NCBI GenBank assembly: GCA_934162265.1 | Contig: CAKPHZ010000011.1 | Location: 1-48,122, forward strand | Origin: an uncultured Bacilli bacterium | Lineage (GTDB): Bacteria > Bacillota_I > Bacilli_A > RF39 > UBA660 | Direction of reading: 5' to 3' | Length of the DNA: 48,122 nucleotides | In this document: piece by piece, positions 25,926 through 34,664 of the stretch | How positions within the stretch are numbered: position 1 is the stretch's first letter | How the letters are laid out: each line of letters opens with the position of its first letter | The notes under the pieces: model-generated | Told to the model about the DNA's origin: nothing | Databases searched by the model: none | Seen by the model: only the letters and a program-made list of their open reading frames with translations | Program-made: the position numbers and the translations under genes

Positions 25926-26675
25926 TCACCTATTATTCTTTTTATGAATTAAAATTTTTCCCTTAGAAACTGTTCCATCTAAAAATTCACAATTTAAATT
26001 TTTTTCCTTTAAATCATCATCAAATTGATATTCTAAAGAATCTTGTTTTTCAACATGATAACAAAAATAATCTGAGAACAAAGAACTAAGATATTCCTCT
26101 TTAAATAAACGAAGTACACTATCAGCATGAACAATTCCATTTTTAGCACTAAACAATAATACTTCTGGAGAATAATCATGACATAACTCTATATTTCCAT
26201 TAGTAACATTTGTTTGATTGGAAGTATGAACCATTAAATAATCATTTAAACTATATTGATCAATAATTCCAGGAATATCATATTTTTTTAATTCTAAAGC
26301 AACATCACTACTTAAAATCTTTTCCACATCTTTTCTAAAATTCTCTACATCAGTAATTTGAATTACTTTTTTTCTTCCCATAAAATATTCAGAAACAAGT
26401 TTTTGATTAAGAGAAAACATATCTCCTCCCAAAATAGATAATCCCAATTTATCCATTAAATTTTTAATACCTTTTGCTAATAAATGATAATGCTCATCCA
26501 CATAAAGAATTATCTCTGGCTCAAACGATCCAAAATAACCAATATATTTTAAGTAATAATCATCTGCATACTTTGTTTTTTGAATATACTTTTTTAACCC
26601 TTGAATCTCTTTCATCAAAGTCAAATATTCCCTTTTTCTTTCTTGAATAATTTGTTCATAAGTATAAGTTTCCAT
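25926..26675 (-). CDS. Hypothetical cytoplasmic protein
   Basis: 249 residues; no recognisable family. ATG 26675 follows AAAGGTGGG. The N-terminal about 40 residues are probably coiled coil (QERKREYLTLMKEIQGLKKYIQK). No membrane segment or signal is visible. A central stretch NGNIELCHDYSPEVLLFSAKNGIVHADSVLRLFKEEYLSSLFSDYFCYHVE looks like a folded domain. It sits between the Tim44-like and CmpB-like genes with gaps of 29 and 4 nt, so it belongs to this membrane-linked operon; its function is unknown. Confidence 0.7.
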   Translation of the reverse strand: METYTYEQIIQERKREYLTLMKEIQGLKKYIQKTKYADDYYLKYIGYFGSFEPEIILYVDEHYHLLAKGIKNLMDKLGLSILGGDMFSLNQKLVSEYFMGRKKVIQITDVENFRKDVEKILSSDVALELKKYDIPGIIDQYSLNDYLMVHTSNQTNVTNGNIELCHDYSPEVLLFSAKNGIVHADSVLRLFKEEYLSSLFSDYFCYHVEKQDSLEYQFDDDLKEKNLNCEFLDGTVSKGKILIHKKNNR

Positions 26676-26704
26676 CTTTTTCCCACCTTTACTGTTTTCT
26701 TATT

Positions 26705-27514
26705 CTATAACTTATCTTGAGTCAAAATACTATTCCCTTCATTCTGTTGAAGTATTTTTGCTAAAACAAAATGATCATCATCTTTTCTAACAAACTTCCA
26801 AAATTCCACAAAAGGAGTTGGTATAGTACTTCCTTCTACTTTTTCTAAAGTATCTGTATTAATCACATAATCAACCATTTTTCCCTTAAGATAAAACCAA
26901 ATAAAATCTTTTGTATCATCTTCTTCATCATGAACAAAAACTGGCTTAATATCTAAAAGACGAATTCTTTTTAAAACATTTCTCTCCTTCCTCATCTCCA
27001 TCCAAACTAATTTCGTTTGAAATTCTTCATACAAAGAACAATCCATATAATCCTTAGAATTACTCATATCTCCATTAGTCCAAGAATTTTGAATCGAATA
27101 AAAAGCTTCAATAACTTGTTTTTCTTGTTTTTTATAATTCCAAGTTTTATCTTTCAAAGAAAGCATCTTTAAAAATTTTCTACTATTCATAGAGGCCCTA
27201 ACAAGATGAAAATAAAAATAGATAGAAGTAAAGAAAAAACTAAAAAAGAATACCATATAAAATAAAATATTACTAAAAAGACTACTTCTTCCTCCAGAAG
27301 AATGATAACCTCCTCCATGACTACCTGAACCACCAGAACTATGCCCGCCACCAGAAGAACTACCTCCTCCTGCTCTTAAAAAGACAGCCCGATGGTCAAT
27401 TGAAGAGAAAGAAAAATCATTTGTTTTCTCATGAAAAGAAGAAAAAGAGAAACAAAAAATACTGATTAAAAAAATTCCTAAAGAAAAGAGAAAAATTAAT
27501 AAAATTTTTTTCAT
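26705..27514 (-). CDS. Tim44-like domain membrane protein with Gly/Ser/His-rich loop
   Basis: 269 residues; ATG 27514 follows AGGAGA. It starts with a signal peptide or membrane helix (about 5-25), then an unusual Gly/Ser/His-rich low-complexity stretch (about 49-78), then a second helix (about 82-104). The C-terminal part (about 115-262) matches bacterial Tim44-like domains: VIEAFYSIQNSWTNGDMSNSKDYM, then VLKRIRLLDIKPVFVHDEEDDTKDFIWFYLKGKMVDYVI, then FVEFWKFVR. In mitochondria Tim44 tethers the import motor; in bacteria the function is unclear, though envelope-related. It is 11 nt upstream in coordinates from the end of the HD phosphohydrolase gene, so they are one operon. Confidence 0.85.
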   Translation of the reverse strand: MKKILLIFLFSLGIFLISIFCFSFSSFHEKTNDFSFSSIDHRAVFLRAGGGSSSGGGHSSGGSGSHGGGYHSSGGRSSLFSNILFYMVFFFSFFFTSIYFYFHLVRASMNSRKFLKMLSLKDKTWNYKKQEKQVIEAFYSIQNSWTNGDMSNSKDYMDCSLYEEFQTKLVWMEMRKERNVLKRIRLLDIKPVFVHDEEDDTKDFIWFYLKGKMVDYVINTDTLEKVEGSTIPTPFVEFWKFVRKDDDHFVLAKILQQNEGNSILTQDKL

Positions 27515-27525
27515 CTTACTCTCTC

Positions 27526-28644
27526 CTATTTCTCTATCTCATGTAAAAATAAATCATCGGTCATCCCAGCAATAAAATCAATAACCATTCTTTTAAAACT
27601 AGTATTCTCTAAATAAATACTTTCTTTTGTATCTAAAAAATAACGATAAATAATACTTTTTTTATTATTTTCCTCTAAATCATGAAGATAACGAAAATAA
27701 ATCTTATTCATTCCTTCCCGATAAAAATTCTTTTGCTCATCTGTTAAACTCTTTTGATAAATATATTGATAATTAAATTTCTTTAAGTCTAGTAAAGCAT
27801 GATATACTTCCTCACTCATCTCTAAATAAGGCTTATCATAACTATTATCGATAATATCTACAACAATAGTATTAATGATCTCTTTATTTGTACTTCCTAA
27901 AACTTTCGTAATATGAGTAGGAATCTCTTCTCTTTTAATATTTCCAAGCCGAATTGCATCCTCAATATCTCGCCCAATATAACCAATAATATCACTAATT
28001 CTAACAACACATCCCTCTAATGTCATTGGACGACATTTTGCTGTTTCCTTTAACTCTTTATAAGCAGAAGAATATTCTCTTAAAAATTCTTCTTTAGTCT
28101 TTTCCTGAGGAATATATTGATTAGACAAAATTTCCCCGTTATGACACATAATTCCATCTAACACTTGAATAGATAGATTTAATCCATATCCATGATTCTC
28201 TAAATACATATAATTCCGTACTCCTTGAATATTATGAGCAAAATATTCTCCTAACTCTCTTAAAGAAATCTCATTTAATATAGATTCTCCAACATGTCCT
28301 AAAGGTGTATGCCCAATATCGTGTCCAAGAGCAATTGCCTCAATCAAATCTGTATTTAAATTCAATGATCTACCAATCGTTCTAGCAATCTTACTCACTA
28401 ACTGAACATGAATAATTCTCTTAGAAATATGATCATTTACAGAAAAAGAATAAACTTGTGTTTTATCAGCATATCTTGTATAACTCATCGCATGAATAAT
28501 TCGATCAATATCTCGAAAAAAAGGTGTCCGAATATCAGGTTCTTCCTCCTTCATTCGAATAGATGCCATACTATGAGTGGCATACTTCGATAAAACATTA
28601 TCAATATATAAAAAATTCTCTCTAGCTTCCTTAAAATACTTCAT
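27526..28644 (-). CDS. HD-domain phosphohydrolase, dGTPase-like
   Basis: 372 residues from ATG 28644 (GAGGAAAG upstream); an upstream in-frame extension to 28689 has no ribosome site and is rejected. It resembles the deoxyguanosinetriphosphate triphosphohydrolase family: H79 in RIIHVQLVSKIARTIGR, the HD pair H108-D109 in ALGHDIGHTPLGHVGE, and the later Asp in VVRISDIIGYIGRDIEDAIRLG. The typical N-terminal RTPFFRDIDRIIHAMSYTRYADKTQV (about 39-64) is also present. Such enzymes hydrolyse dNTPs to deoxynucleosides plus triphosphate, controlling dNTP pools and sometimes limiting phages. The upstream gene ends 65 nt away; the downstream Tim44-like gene is only 11 nt away. Confidence 0.9.
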   Translation of the reverse strand: MKYFKEARENFLYIDNVLSKYATHSMASIRMKEEEPDIRTPFFRDIDRIIHAMSYTRYADKTQVYSFSVNDHISKRIIHVQLVSKIARTIGRSLNLNTDLIEAIALGHDIGHTPLGHVGESILNEISLRELGEYFAHNIQGVRNYMYLENHGYGLNLSIQVLDGIMCHNGEILSNQYIPQEKTKEEFLREYSSAYKELKETAKCRPMTLEGCVVRISDIIGYIGRDIEDAIRLGNIKREEIPTHITKVLGSTNKEIINTIVVDIIDNSYDKPYLEMSEEVYHALLDLKKFNYQYIYQKSLTDEQKNFYREGMNKIYFRYLHDLEENNKKSIIYRYFLDTKESIYLENTSFKRMVIDFIAGMTDDLFLHEIEK

Positions 28645-28709
28645 TATCTTCTTTCCTCTTTTCTTAAATATCCAACCTAAGAATATCATAAATAAGAAAA
28701 AAAAGCCAC

Positions 28710-30101
28710 CTATTTTATAGATAACTTTATAGGATCATCTTTAGTTCCCTTTCCCGTATATTTAAGTCCAGACTTTAATGTAACAATAGGTCGAAGAGAA
28801 TAACCAACACTATAATCTTGAAACTTCGAATCATGATAATATAAAGCAGAACTAGAAATTGTTCCATGAGAATCTATCATTCGACCATTCCAACTATAAT
28901 CATTAGCAGACTTATATTGATAATAACGAGAAGACACCCAATAATCTGAATTCTGATTGCTATTTAACTTGGTCGCCTCCAAAGTAGATAATGAACTAAA
29001 TACAAGATCATAATCATTAGTATATAAAGAATCTCCCCCTCCTTGTGCTTCCACCAAATTACAATTTTCTCCTGTACTACATTTCCATGAAGTAGGAAAG
29101 ACAAATTTTGAAGTATCCATAATATATTCTGTTTGATTATAATAACCAAAATATCTAGACTTTTTTGTATAAGTATCATTTTCATATTGACTAGCAAGTA
29201 CATTTAAATAACCAACCAAATTTTGATATCCCACTTTTGAGGAAAAATAAATAGCATTATTAGATACATACTCACTAACCATATCTACTGTTCCATTTTT
29301 ATTAATATTAATTACCCGCCATAAATTTAATTCTTGAGGATTAATCACTTGGCTACTACTATATCCTGTTTTGGATGTATCAGTTTGATAAGAAGATTTC
29401 TTCGGTGTCATTGAAACATAAGCCCCCAAATATACACTATCTCCAAATAAGCTATCTATCTTATCTATCGCACATTGAATATCAGAGCAATCTAAATTTG
29501 ATTTAGAATTATCATAGCTAAATCGACTTGCCAATTGATCATTAGATACCAATAAATGATTATCCACCTTAGTACTTTTATGATAAACGCCAACACCATC
29601 TATAGTTAACTTTGCACTAAAGCTTTTATTCATCTCTGTATTTAAAACAGTATCCGACAACCAAACTCGAACATCAATATCAACACTTGTACCAGGTAAT
29701 AAAACAACATTCTCCTTAATAACATTGTTCGCACAATCACTAAGCTTTTGTGTCTCCAACTGTCCCACCTTAGTCATGATATATTGATGATTAATTTCAC
29801 TTGTCGCTGTTGTAGGATCAAGAACAATATTAAATTGATACGCAACAGTTCCCTCATTCGTAACAGTAAGACGATAAGGATTTATACTAATTGACTTTTG
29901 ATCCGATATAGGTTTAGTAATTTCTAAAGAAACATTATTTGTATCTTCAAATTTAACTGCTAAGTTTCCCGTTCGATAGACATTCGATTCTTGATCAACA
30001 TCAGTAGAAGTAAAAATCGAATAAGTACTCCCAATAAATAAAATAGATACAAGAATAATAGATATAACACTAGTAATAATTAATCGTTTCTTAGAGTCCA
30101 T
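28710..30101 (-). CDS. Secreted/cell-surface protein, TasA/camelysin-like N-terminus plus shared C-terminal module
   Basis: 463 residues; ATG 30101 follows AGGAGG. The signal/anchor (about 7-28) runs into GSTYSIFTSTDVDQESNVYRTGNLAVKFED, a pattern like TasA/SipW-substrate proteins (which read TxAFFSD...xxFxxGTLdl). A middle element FSYDNSKSNLDCSDIQCAIDKIDSLF and a C-terminal domain (about 225-463: NPQELNLWRVI, VGYQNLVGYLNVLASQYEN, SRYFGYY, YSLRPIVTLKSGLKYTGKGTKDDP) recur in the 35416-36399 gene, with high DNA similarity. Probably an extracellular structural or adhesive protein. It follows the tail-anchored 377-residue gene by 9 nt. Confidence 0.8.
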   Translation of the reverse strand: MDSKKRLIITSVISIILVSILFIGSTYSIFTSTDVDQESNVYRTGNLAVKFEDTNNVSLEITKPISDQKSISINPYRLTVTNEGTVAYQFNIVLDPTTATSEINHQYIMTKVGQLETQKLSDCANNVIKENVVLLPGTSVDIDVRVWLSDTVLNTEMNKSFSAKLTIDGVGVYHKSTKVDNHLLVSNDQLASRFSYDNSKSNLDCSDIQCAIDKIDSLFGDSVYLGAYVSMTPKKSSYQTDTSKTGYSSSQVINPQELNLWRVININKNGTVDMVSEYVSNNAIYFSSKVGYQNLVGYLNVLASQYENDTYTKKSRYFGYYNQTEYIMDTSKFVFPTSWKCSTGENCNLVEAQGGGDSLYTNDYDLVFSSLSTLEATKLNSNQNSDYWVSSRYYQYKSANDYSWNGRMIDSHGTISSSALYYHDSKFQDYSVGYSLRPIVTLKSGLKYTGKGTKDDPIKLSIK

Positions 30102-30110
30102 CTCTTCCTC

Positions 30111-31244
30111 CTATCTGCAAAACAAATATAAACTTCCCATCAATACACTCATAATAAATATTAACAAGAAGAAAGTTTGAAAATCAACAATTCCTTCATT
30201 ATCCTTCTTCAAAGTTCTAACATTATTCTTATGATTAGATATTTGATTTCCTAAAGAAGCAAAATCCCCTATACTGCCAATTTCTTTCCCATTCTTCATT
30301 AAATGATTATTATCAAAATTAATTTGATAGCCTTCTCTCATATTTCCAATCTTTTGATGTTCTTCATCATAAATATCTTGCGTAACTAAATCAATATAAT
30401 ATACTTTTTCTTCTTCTCTACTCTCTACTTCTGTAACAGATCGTTCACTTTCTGGCTGCTCTTCTATTTTTTTTGATTCTACTTCACTAACACTAGAATT
30501 AACAAGCGTATAATATCCCTTATCTCGTTCTACAGCCTGATAAGTATTATTTGTCCGCTCATTAGGAGCTCTTTGAATAATTCCAATTTCCGTATTTACT
30601 TTATCGTCTTGATTAGTAGCATTCATACTCGCCTTCTCATAATCATCCTTAGCAACATATTTATCTTTACTTTCAAAATAATATTGCTTTTTATTCTGAC
30701 TAACACGATCTAATACCATATCAGCAATTTCTTCTACAGATTTACTTTCCAAATTCATCTTCTCATCGCCAAATAATTTTTTCAAATCCTCTTCTAAAGC
30801 AAAATAACTTACATTCTCCAAAACATATTCATTTTGATTTTGATCAGCATTTCTTTTAAAATAACTAACTATTTTTCCATTATCATTTTTAGTAACCATA
30901 TTAGATTTCAAATAATTCTCAACATTAATTTCTTTTTTATTTTTTGAAACAATTTCTACTTCACTATCTAACGGTAATGTTTTTAATAATTCTCTACATC
31001 TTTCAATTTCTAACTCATTCGTTGGTTCTAAAGAAACAGCAATATTTTTTAAAGTTGTTAAATTAGTCAGTGTCCTACGATAACAATTTAAATAAAAGCT
31101 CTTATAATTAGGATGACTTAAAACACTACTAGAAACGATAATCGTACCACTCTCATTCTTTTTATCTACCCGAACTTCATAATCTACTCCACTAAAAAAA
31201 CCACGATATAAAATCATTCTCTCATCTTCTAGAATATTCTCCAT
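30111..31244 (-). CDS. Hypothetical C-tail-anchored protein
   Basis: 377 residues; ATG 31244 with AGGAG upstream. No signal peptide: the long soluble part (1-350) is charged and Glu/Lys/Asn-rich, and the only hydrophobic helix is at the extreme C-terminus (about 356-375, FFLLIFIMSVLMGSLYLF), so the bulk should be cytoplasmic. A Glu/Ser-rich linker (about 250-285) separates two regions. Family not recognised. It is first in the operon with the TasA-like secreted protein (9-nt gap), so it might assist its export or assembly, but this is positional inference only. Confidence 0.7.
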   Translation of the reverse strand: MENILEDERMILYRGFFSGVDYEVRVDKKNESGTIIVSSSVLSHPNYKSFYLNCYRRTLTNLTTLKNIAVSLEPTNELEIERCRELLKTLPLDSEVEIVSKNKKEINVENYLKSNMVTKNDNGKIVSYFKRNADQNQNEYVLENVSYFALEEDLKKLFGDEKMNLESKSVEEIADMVLDRVSQNKKQYYFESKDKYVAKDDYEKASMNATNQDDKVNTEIGIIQRAPNERTNNTYQAVERDKGYYTLVNSSVSEVESKKIEEQPESERSVTEVESREEEKVYYIDLVTQDIYDEEHQKIGNMREGYQINFDNNHLMKNGKEIGSIGDFASLGNQISNHKNNVRTLKKDNEGIVDFQTFFLLIFIMSVLMGSLYLFCR

Positions 31245-31377
31245 ACTATCAACTCCTATTATCTTAATATAAGAGTATCATAAATTATCAAAAAAATAAA
31301 GCCTAATTCATAAAATTTATCATTTTGGATATTCTATAAACAAATATAAATTTTTGTTGATTATCTTCATCATAAAA

Positions 31378-31407
31378 TTGACAAAAGAGAGCTAAAAATG
31401 TTAAATT
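31378..31407 (+). promoter_or_regulatory. Promoter of the DUF308 gene
   Basis: Consensus TTGACA (31378-31383), 18-bp spacer, TAAATT (31402-31407) with TGT before it (extended -10). Confidence 0.6.
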
Positions 31408-31431
31408 ATAATAAGAAAGGAAGGTATAAAT

Positions 31432-32013
31432 ATGTTAAAAAAATTTAACCAAATCATTAATGAAGCAATAGGAATTTCTATTATTTTCTTATTATTAGGA
31501 ATTATCTTTTTAATCTATCCTAATATTTCCATAACAGTAATTGCTTATTTAATTGCATTCATCTTAATAGGAAGTGGAATCTACTTAATAGGACTAGAAA
31601 TTACTAATAGTACAATATTCTTTCCTATGGACACATTCTTTAATGGAATAATATCTGTAATCTTAGGAACGATCATCTTAATCTATCCTAACATCTTTCA
31701 AATTATTATTCCCATCATGTTAGGAACATACTTTATCATAGATAGTATTTTCAAATTAAAAATAGTAACTTTTCTTCGAAGAATAGATAATACTTCTTGG
31801 ATATTTACCCTACTATTAACAATCTTATCCATAATATGTGGAATCATTTTAATTATCAACCCAATAGACTCTTCTATTGCAATAGCCTTATTTGCAGGAA
31901 TAACCTTAATTGTTTACTCTATTACAGGAATAGTAGATATGATTTTATTCAAGAAAAATATAAATGATTTGGTAAAAGAATTCAAGAAAAATATAAAAAT
32001 TATTGAAGAATAA
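31432..32013 (+). CDS. DUF308 (HdeD-like) membrane protein
   Basis: 193 residues with six closely spaced hydrophobic helices and almost no loops. The repeated pattern LLGIIFLIYPNISITVIAYLIAFILIGSGIYLIG, then ILGTIILIYPNIFQIIIPIMLGTYFIIDSIFKL, is the DUF308/HdeD duplicated three-helix unit. Function in Gram-positives is unknown (HdeD is linked to acid tolerance in E. coli). ATG 31432 follows AAAGGAAGG. A monocistronic unit with a good promoter and a strong bidirectional terminator. Confidence 0.9.
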   Translation: MLKKFNQIINEAIGISIIFLLLGIIFLIYPNISITVIAYLIAFILIGSGIYLIGLEITNSTIFFPMDTFFNGIISVILGTIILIYPNIFQIIIPIMLGTYFIIDSIFKLKIVTFLRRIDNTSWIFTLLLTILSIICGIILIINPIDSSIAIALFAGITLIVYSITGIVDMILFKKNINDLVKEFKKNIKIIEE

Positions 32014-32070
32014 AAAATACTTATTTAGATAACTATATCTTTATAGCATAATCTAAATAAGTATTTTCTT
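32012..32070. terminator. Strong bidirectional terminator between DUF308 and thioredoxin-like lipoprotein genes
   Basis: 17-bp perfect stem AAAATACTTATTTAGAT (32014-32030) / ATCTAAATAAGTATTTT (32051-32067), with an inner CTATA/TATAG helix in the loop. T-rich sequence follows on both strands. Confidence 0.92.
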
Positions 32071-32073
32071 TTT

Positions 32074-32772
32074 CTAACATTTTTTAGGTTTACATATCTT
32101 TTGTGTATTAGCAACACATTCTATTGTACATTTAATCTTTTGATAACTATCTTTCTTTATCTCATCACTAAGTTCCATATAAGCATCTGTTTGCTTATCA
32201 CTAATACCATCCGTCAAATTAACAGCCTTTCCATCAACAATAGCAACAATACTAGGTGCATAAATTCTCTTTTCTCCTGTATCCAAAACTTCCCCTAAAG
32301 AATTCGTTAAAGTATAATTTTCTAGCACAGCATCCAATAAAGAAAGTAATGTTTGGTAGTCTTCTGTTCCTTCCTTTGTCTTTTTTAACTGATTATCTAT
32401 AACTTCATAGCGATCTCGAATTTCCTTAATATTAAGATAATAAATCGTATCTAGCCCTAAATCTTTCTCTACTTCCAAAAGTGTAGAAACTATACTTCGA
32501 CACCATGGACATTCAGGAAAACCTAAATATAAAACAAAACTTTCTTTTTTCTCCATTTTTGAATTAATCTCTCGAACAGAAGTATAAGTAATAGAAGATT
32601 TAGAATCAATTTTAACTTCTCGAGCCCTCTTCCCCTCTATTTTACTTCCATTAATATTCTCATATTCCTTTTTAAATTTTACTATATCACTTTCTTCCAG
32701 CTTACGGCAACCACTAATCATTAATACTCCCCCAACAAAAATAAATAGCATTATCCATTTCTTCAAATTCAT
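32074..32772 (-). CDS. Thioredoxin-like lipoprotein with CPWC motif
   Basis: 232 residues. The lipoprotein signal ends in the lipobox I19-S-G-C22, so the mature protein should be tethered outside the membrane. The thioredoxin-fold centre is FVLYLGFPECPWCRSIVSTLLEVE with redox cysteines C88 and C91. The C-terminal 20 residues carry four more cysteines (KCTIEC, then ICKPKKC). Resembles bacteriocin-transport-accessory-type thioredoxin proteins. Likely a thiol-disulfide oxidoreductase for exported proteins. ATG 32772 follows GGAGG; its own promoter is at 32792-32820, though it could also receive read-through from the XRE operon. Confidence 0.87.
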   Translation of the reverse strand: MNLKKWIMLFIFVGGVLMISGCRKLEESDIVKFKKEYENINGSKIEGKRAREVKIDSKSSITYTSVREINSKMEKKESFVLYLGFPECPWCRSIVSTLLEVEKDLGLDTIYYLNIKEIRDRYEVIDNQLKKTKEGTEDYQTLLSLLDAVLENYTLTNSLGEVLDTGEKRIYAPSIVAIVDGKAVNLTDGISDKQTDAYMELSDEIKKDSYQKIKCTIECVANTQKICKPKKC

Positions 32773-32791
32773 TTTCTACCTCCATAACAAA

Positions 32792-32820
32792 AGTATAAAA
32801 AAGAATAAGCGTAGAATCAA
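32792..32820 (-). promoter_or_regulatory. Promoter of the thioredoxin-like lipoprotein
   Basis: Minus strand TTGATT (32820-32815), 17-bp spacer, TATACT (32797-32792). Confidence 0.72.
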
Positions 32821-32870
32821 TAAATAAAAAGTTGAATATACTAAACTTCAAGTTGAATAAAAAAAAGAAC

Positions 32871-33563
32871 TCATTGTTCACAATCATTTTCCAGATTAAT
32901 AGGAACCTGATAAAGTTCTACTTTTCCCTCTTTATCCTTTGCCTTAATTTCTAAATAAACTTGAGAAGAAGAAATCTTTTTACAACTACTAGAATAATCA
33001 TCAATATGAATTTCTAACTTTTTTAAATAATCATTTAAAGAAATATTTTTCGATAAAGAACCATCTCTAATCTTTCTCTTATTATTTTGATATTCCTCAT
33101 ACAATTCCCAAGAAATTTCTTGATAAATTGTTTTATTATCTTCCCCACAATAATCAATATTAGAAATATAAATCGAAGATTTTTCTTTATTATAAGCAAA
33201 ACTACCATTTACAATAAAATCATCACAACCACTAGAAACTTTCTTTAAGTAAAAATTATGATTACTAAAATATAAAAAAATAAAGAACAAAAGAAGAATC
33301 AAAAGAAGAAAAATAAGAAAGAAATAAAATTTAGGAACATATTTTTTATGTTTTTTTTCTACTCCTGTAATCATAGTATCCATATCAACATCAAAAATAC
33401 GACTAATTTCTTTTAAAATACTAATATCAGGAATATTTAATCCTCTTTCCCACTTGCTAACAGCTTGATAAGTTACTCCTAACATATCTGCTAATTGCTT
33501 TTGTGTTAAATTCTTTTCCTTTCGTAATTTCTTAATAAACTTTTGAATATTCTCTTGTTCCAT
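32871..33563 (-). CDS. Membrane-bound XRE-family regulator with extracytoplasmic domain
   Basis: 230 residues from ATG 33563, with GGTGAT just upstream; GTG/ATG-like codons further 5' lack spacing. The N-terminal helix-turn-helix (about 5-60) is textbook: LRKEKNLTQKQLADMLGVTYQAVSKWERGLNIPDISIL. A single strongly hydrophobic helix (about 80-100) follows, then an outside domain of about 125 residues with three to four cysteines (SSGCDDF, DYCGEDN, SSSCKK) and one near the end. This is the layout of a one-component transmembrane regulator that could sense an external signal and act on DNA directly. Preceded by the HMA gene with a 12-nt gap. Confidence 0.88.
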   Translation of the reverse strand: MEQENIQKFIKKLRKEKNLTQKQLADMLGVTYQAVSKWERGLNIPDISILKEISRIFDVDMDTMITGVEKKHKKYVPKFYFFLIFLLLILLLFFIFLYFSNHNFYLKKVSSGCDDFIVNGSFAYNKEKSSIYISNIDYCGEDNKTIYQEISWELYEEYQNNKRKIRDGSLSKNISLNDYLKKLEIHIDDYSSSCKKISSSQVYLEIKAKDKEGKVELYQVPINLENDCEQ

Positions 33564-33575
33564 ACATATCACCAA

Positions 33576-33809
33576 CTAATCTACATTTTTCATTCCTGTA
33601 ACAGAATAGCCCAAATTATCAATAATCTCTCGAATATGTTCTTGATCAAGAGATTGATCATAAAATACAACTATCTCTTGTTTAGATAAATCTCCCTTTA
33701 CTTTAATAACATCAGAAACCTCTTCCAACGATTTTTTTATTCTATCTAAACAATTAGAGCAATGCATTCCTGTTACTTGAACAATTAATTTTTTATGATG
33801 AAAAAACAT
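33576..33809 (-). CDS. Heavy-metal-associated (HMA/CopZ-like) metallochaperone
   Basis: 77 residues from ATG 33809 (AGGAAAG upstream; the GTG at 33818 overlaps that site). A complete HMA fold, beta-alpha-beta-beta-alpha-beta: LIVQVTGMHCSNCLDRIKKSLEEV with metal-binding C17 and C20, and the family end HIREIIDNLGYSV. It usually carries Cu(I) to a P-type ATPase or to a repressor. No P-type ATPase is in the window; instead the next gene is the membrane XRE regulator, and nadK lies upstream. Metal specificity is not determined. Confidence 0.9.
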   Translation of the reverse strand: MFFHHKKLIVQVTGMHCSNCLDRIKKSLEEVSDVIKVKGDLSKQEIVVFYDQSLDQEHIREIIDNLGYSVTGMKNVD

Positions 33810-33842
33810 TTCATTCACTTTCCTTTCTTTTTCATTATAGCT

Positions 33843-34664
33843 TTATCTAAAAGTTGTGTCAATTAAAGGAACAAGAATTTTTTGGGAAAGCCTTTTTACT
33901 CTAGAATGAGGAAGCACAATCATTTTAATTTTTCGATTACTAATACCAATCCTTATTTTCTCCACCTTATCTACCTCTACATTTTGTCCATCTAAAGAAA
34001 AAATTAAAGAGTTTGTCCTTCCTTTAGGATAAATTATCAATTTTTGATCCTTAGAAAAAACTAAAGAATTAAAAAATTGATGATGAATTCCTGCTCGAAC
34101 TAAAGCAATAGGTGTCAACTGCATTACTTCAAGATTTCCCAAAATAATACTCCCTCCCAAACTAGCATTATAAGCACTAGAACCAATTGTACTAGAAATA
34201 ATTACTCCATCTCCCACCAAACGTTCCAACTGATCATGACCAACAAAAAGATCCAAAGTAGTTGTTCGAAGACCAACTTCTCGAATAACAAATTCATTAA
34301 AAGAATAATACTGATAAATCTTTTTATCAGAAGTAACAATATTCATCTCTAGTAAAGAACTCTTTTGAATTAAAAACTCATCATGAAAAAGAGAAGATAA
34401 AAATAAATCTACTTCATCCTCTTCTATATCCTGTAGTACTCCTAATCTTCCTAAATTAATTCCTGTATAATAAATAGATGAATTAAACTCATTACTAGAA
34501 AGCATCTTTAAAAAAGTACCATCTCCCCCAATTGCAATTGCCAACTGATAGTTTTTATCACATACCTTTATCCCTAACTTAGCAAACTTCTCTAGAAGTA
34601 TTTTTCTAACCCTCAAACTACTTTCTGAGGAATTATCATATAATCGTACCCTTTTTATTCTCAT
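33843..34664 (-). CDS. nadK: NAD kinase
   Basis: 273 residues, usual length. Phosphorylates NAD to NADP. The nucleotide-binding GGDGT (46-50) lies in LAIAIGGDGTFLKML; the FNEFVIRE motif (the NE/D element) and the glycine-rich DGVIISSTIGSSAYNASLGG follow. ATG 34664 overlaps the PncC stop (TAATG), so the two are translationally coupled, uniting NADP synthesis with pyridine-nucleotide salvage. Confidence 0.95.
   Translation of the reverse strand: MRIKRVRLYDNSSESSLRVRKILLEKFAKLGIKVCDKNYQLAIAIGGDGTFLKMLSSNEFNSSIYYTGINLGRLGVLQDIEEDEVDLFLSSLFHDEFLIQKSSLLEMNIVTSDKKIYQYYSFNEFVIREVGLRTTTLDLFVGHDQLERLVGDGVIISSTIGSSAYNASLGGSIILGNLEVMQLTPIALVRAGIHHQFFNSLVFSKDQKLIIYPKGRTNSLIFSLDGQNVEVDKVEKIRIGISNRKIKMIVLPHSRVKRLSQKILVPLIDTTFR

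Noticed and set aside
28690..28740. Terminator between the TasA-like and HD genes
   Set aside because: A T run is present on the minus strand but the hairpin before it has only about 5 bp with a long loop; not reliable.
32828..32866. AAGTTGAATA direct repeat near the XRE stop as the XRE operator
   Set aside because: Two short copies, partly palindromic, downstream of the regulator and upstream of the lipoprotein -35; too little to call.
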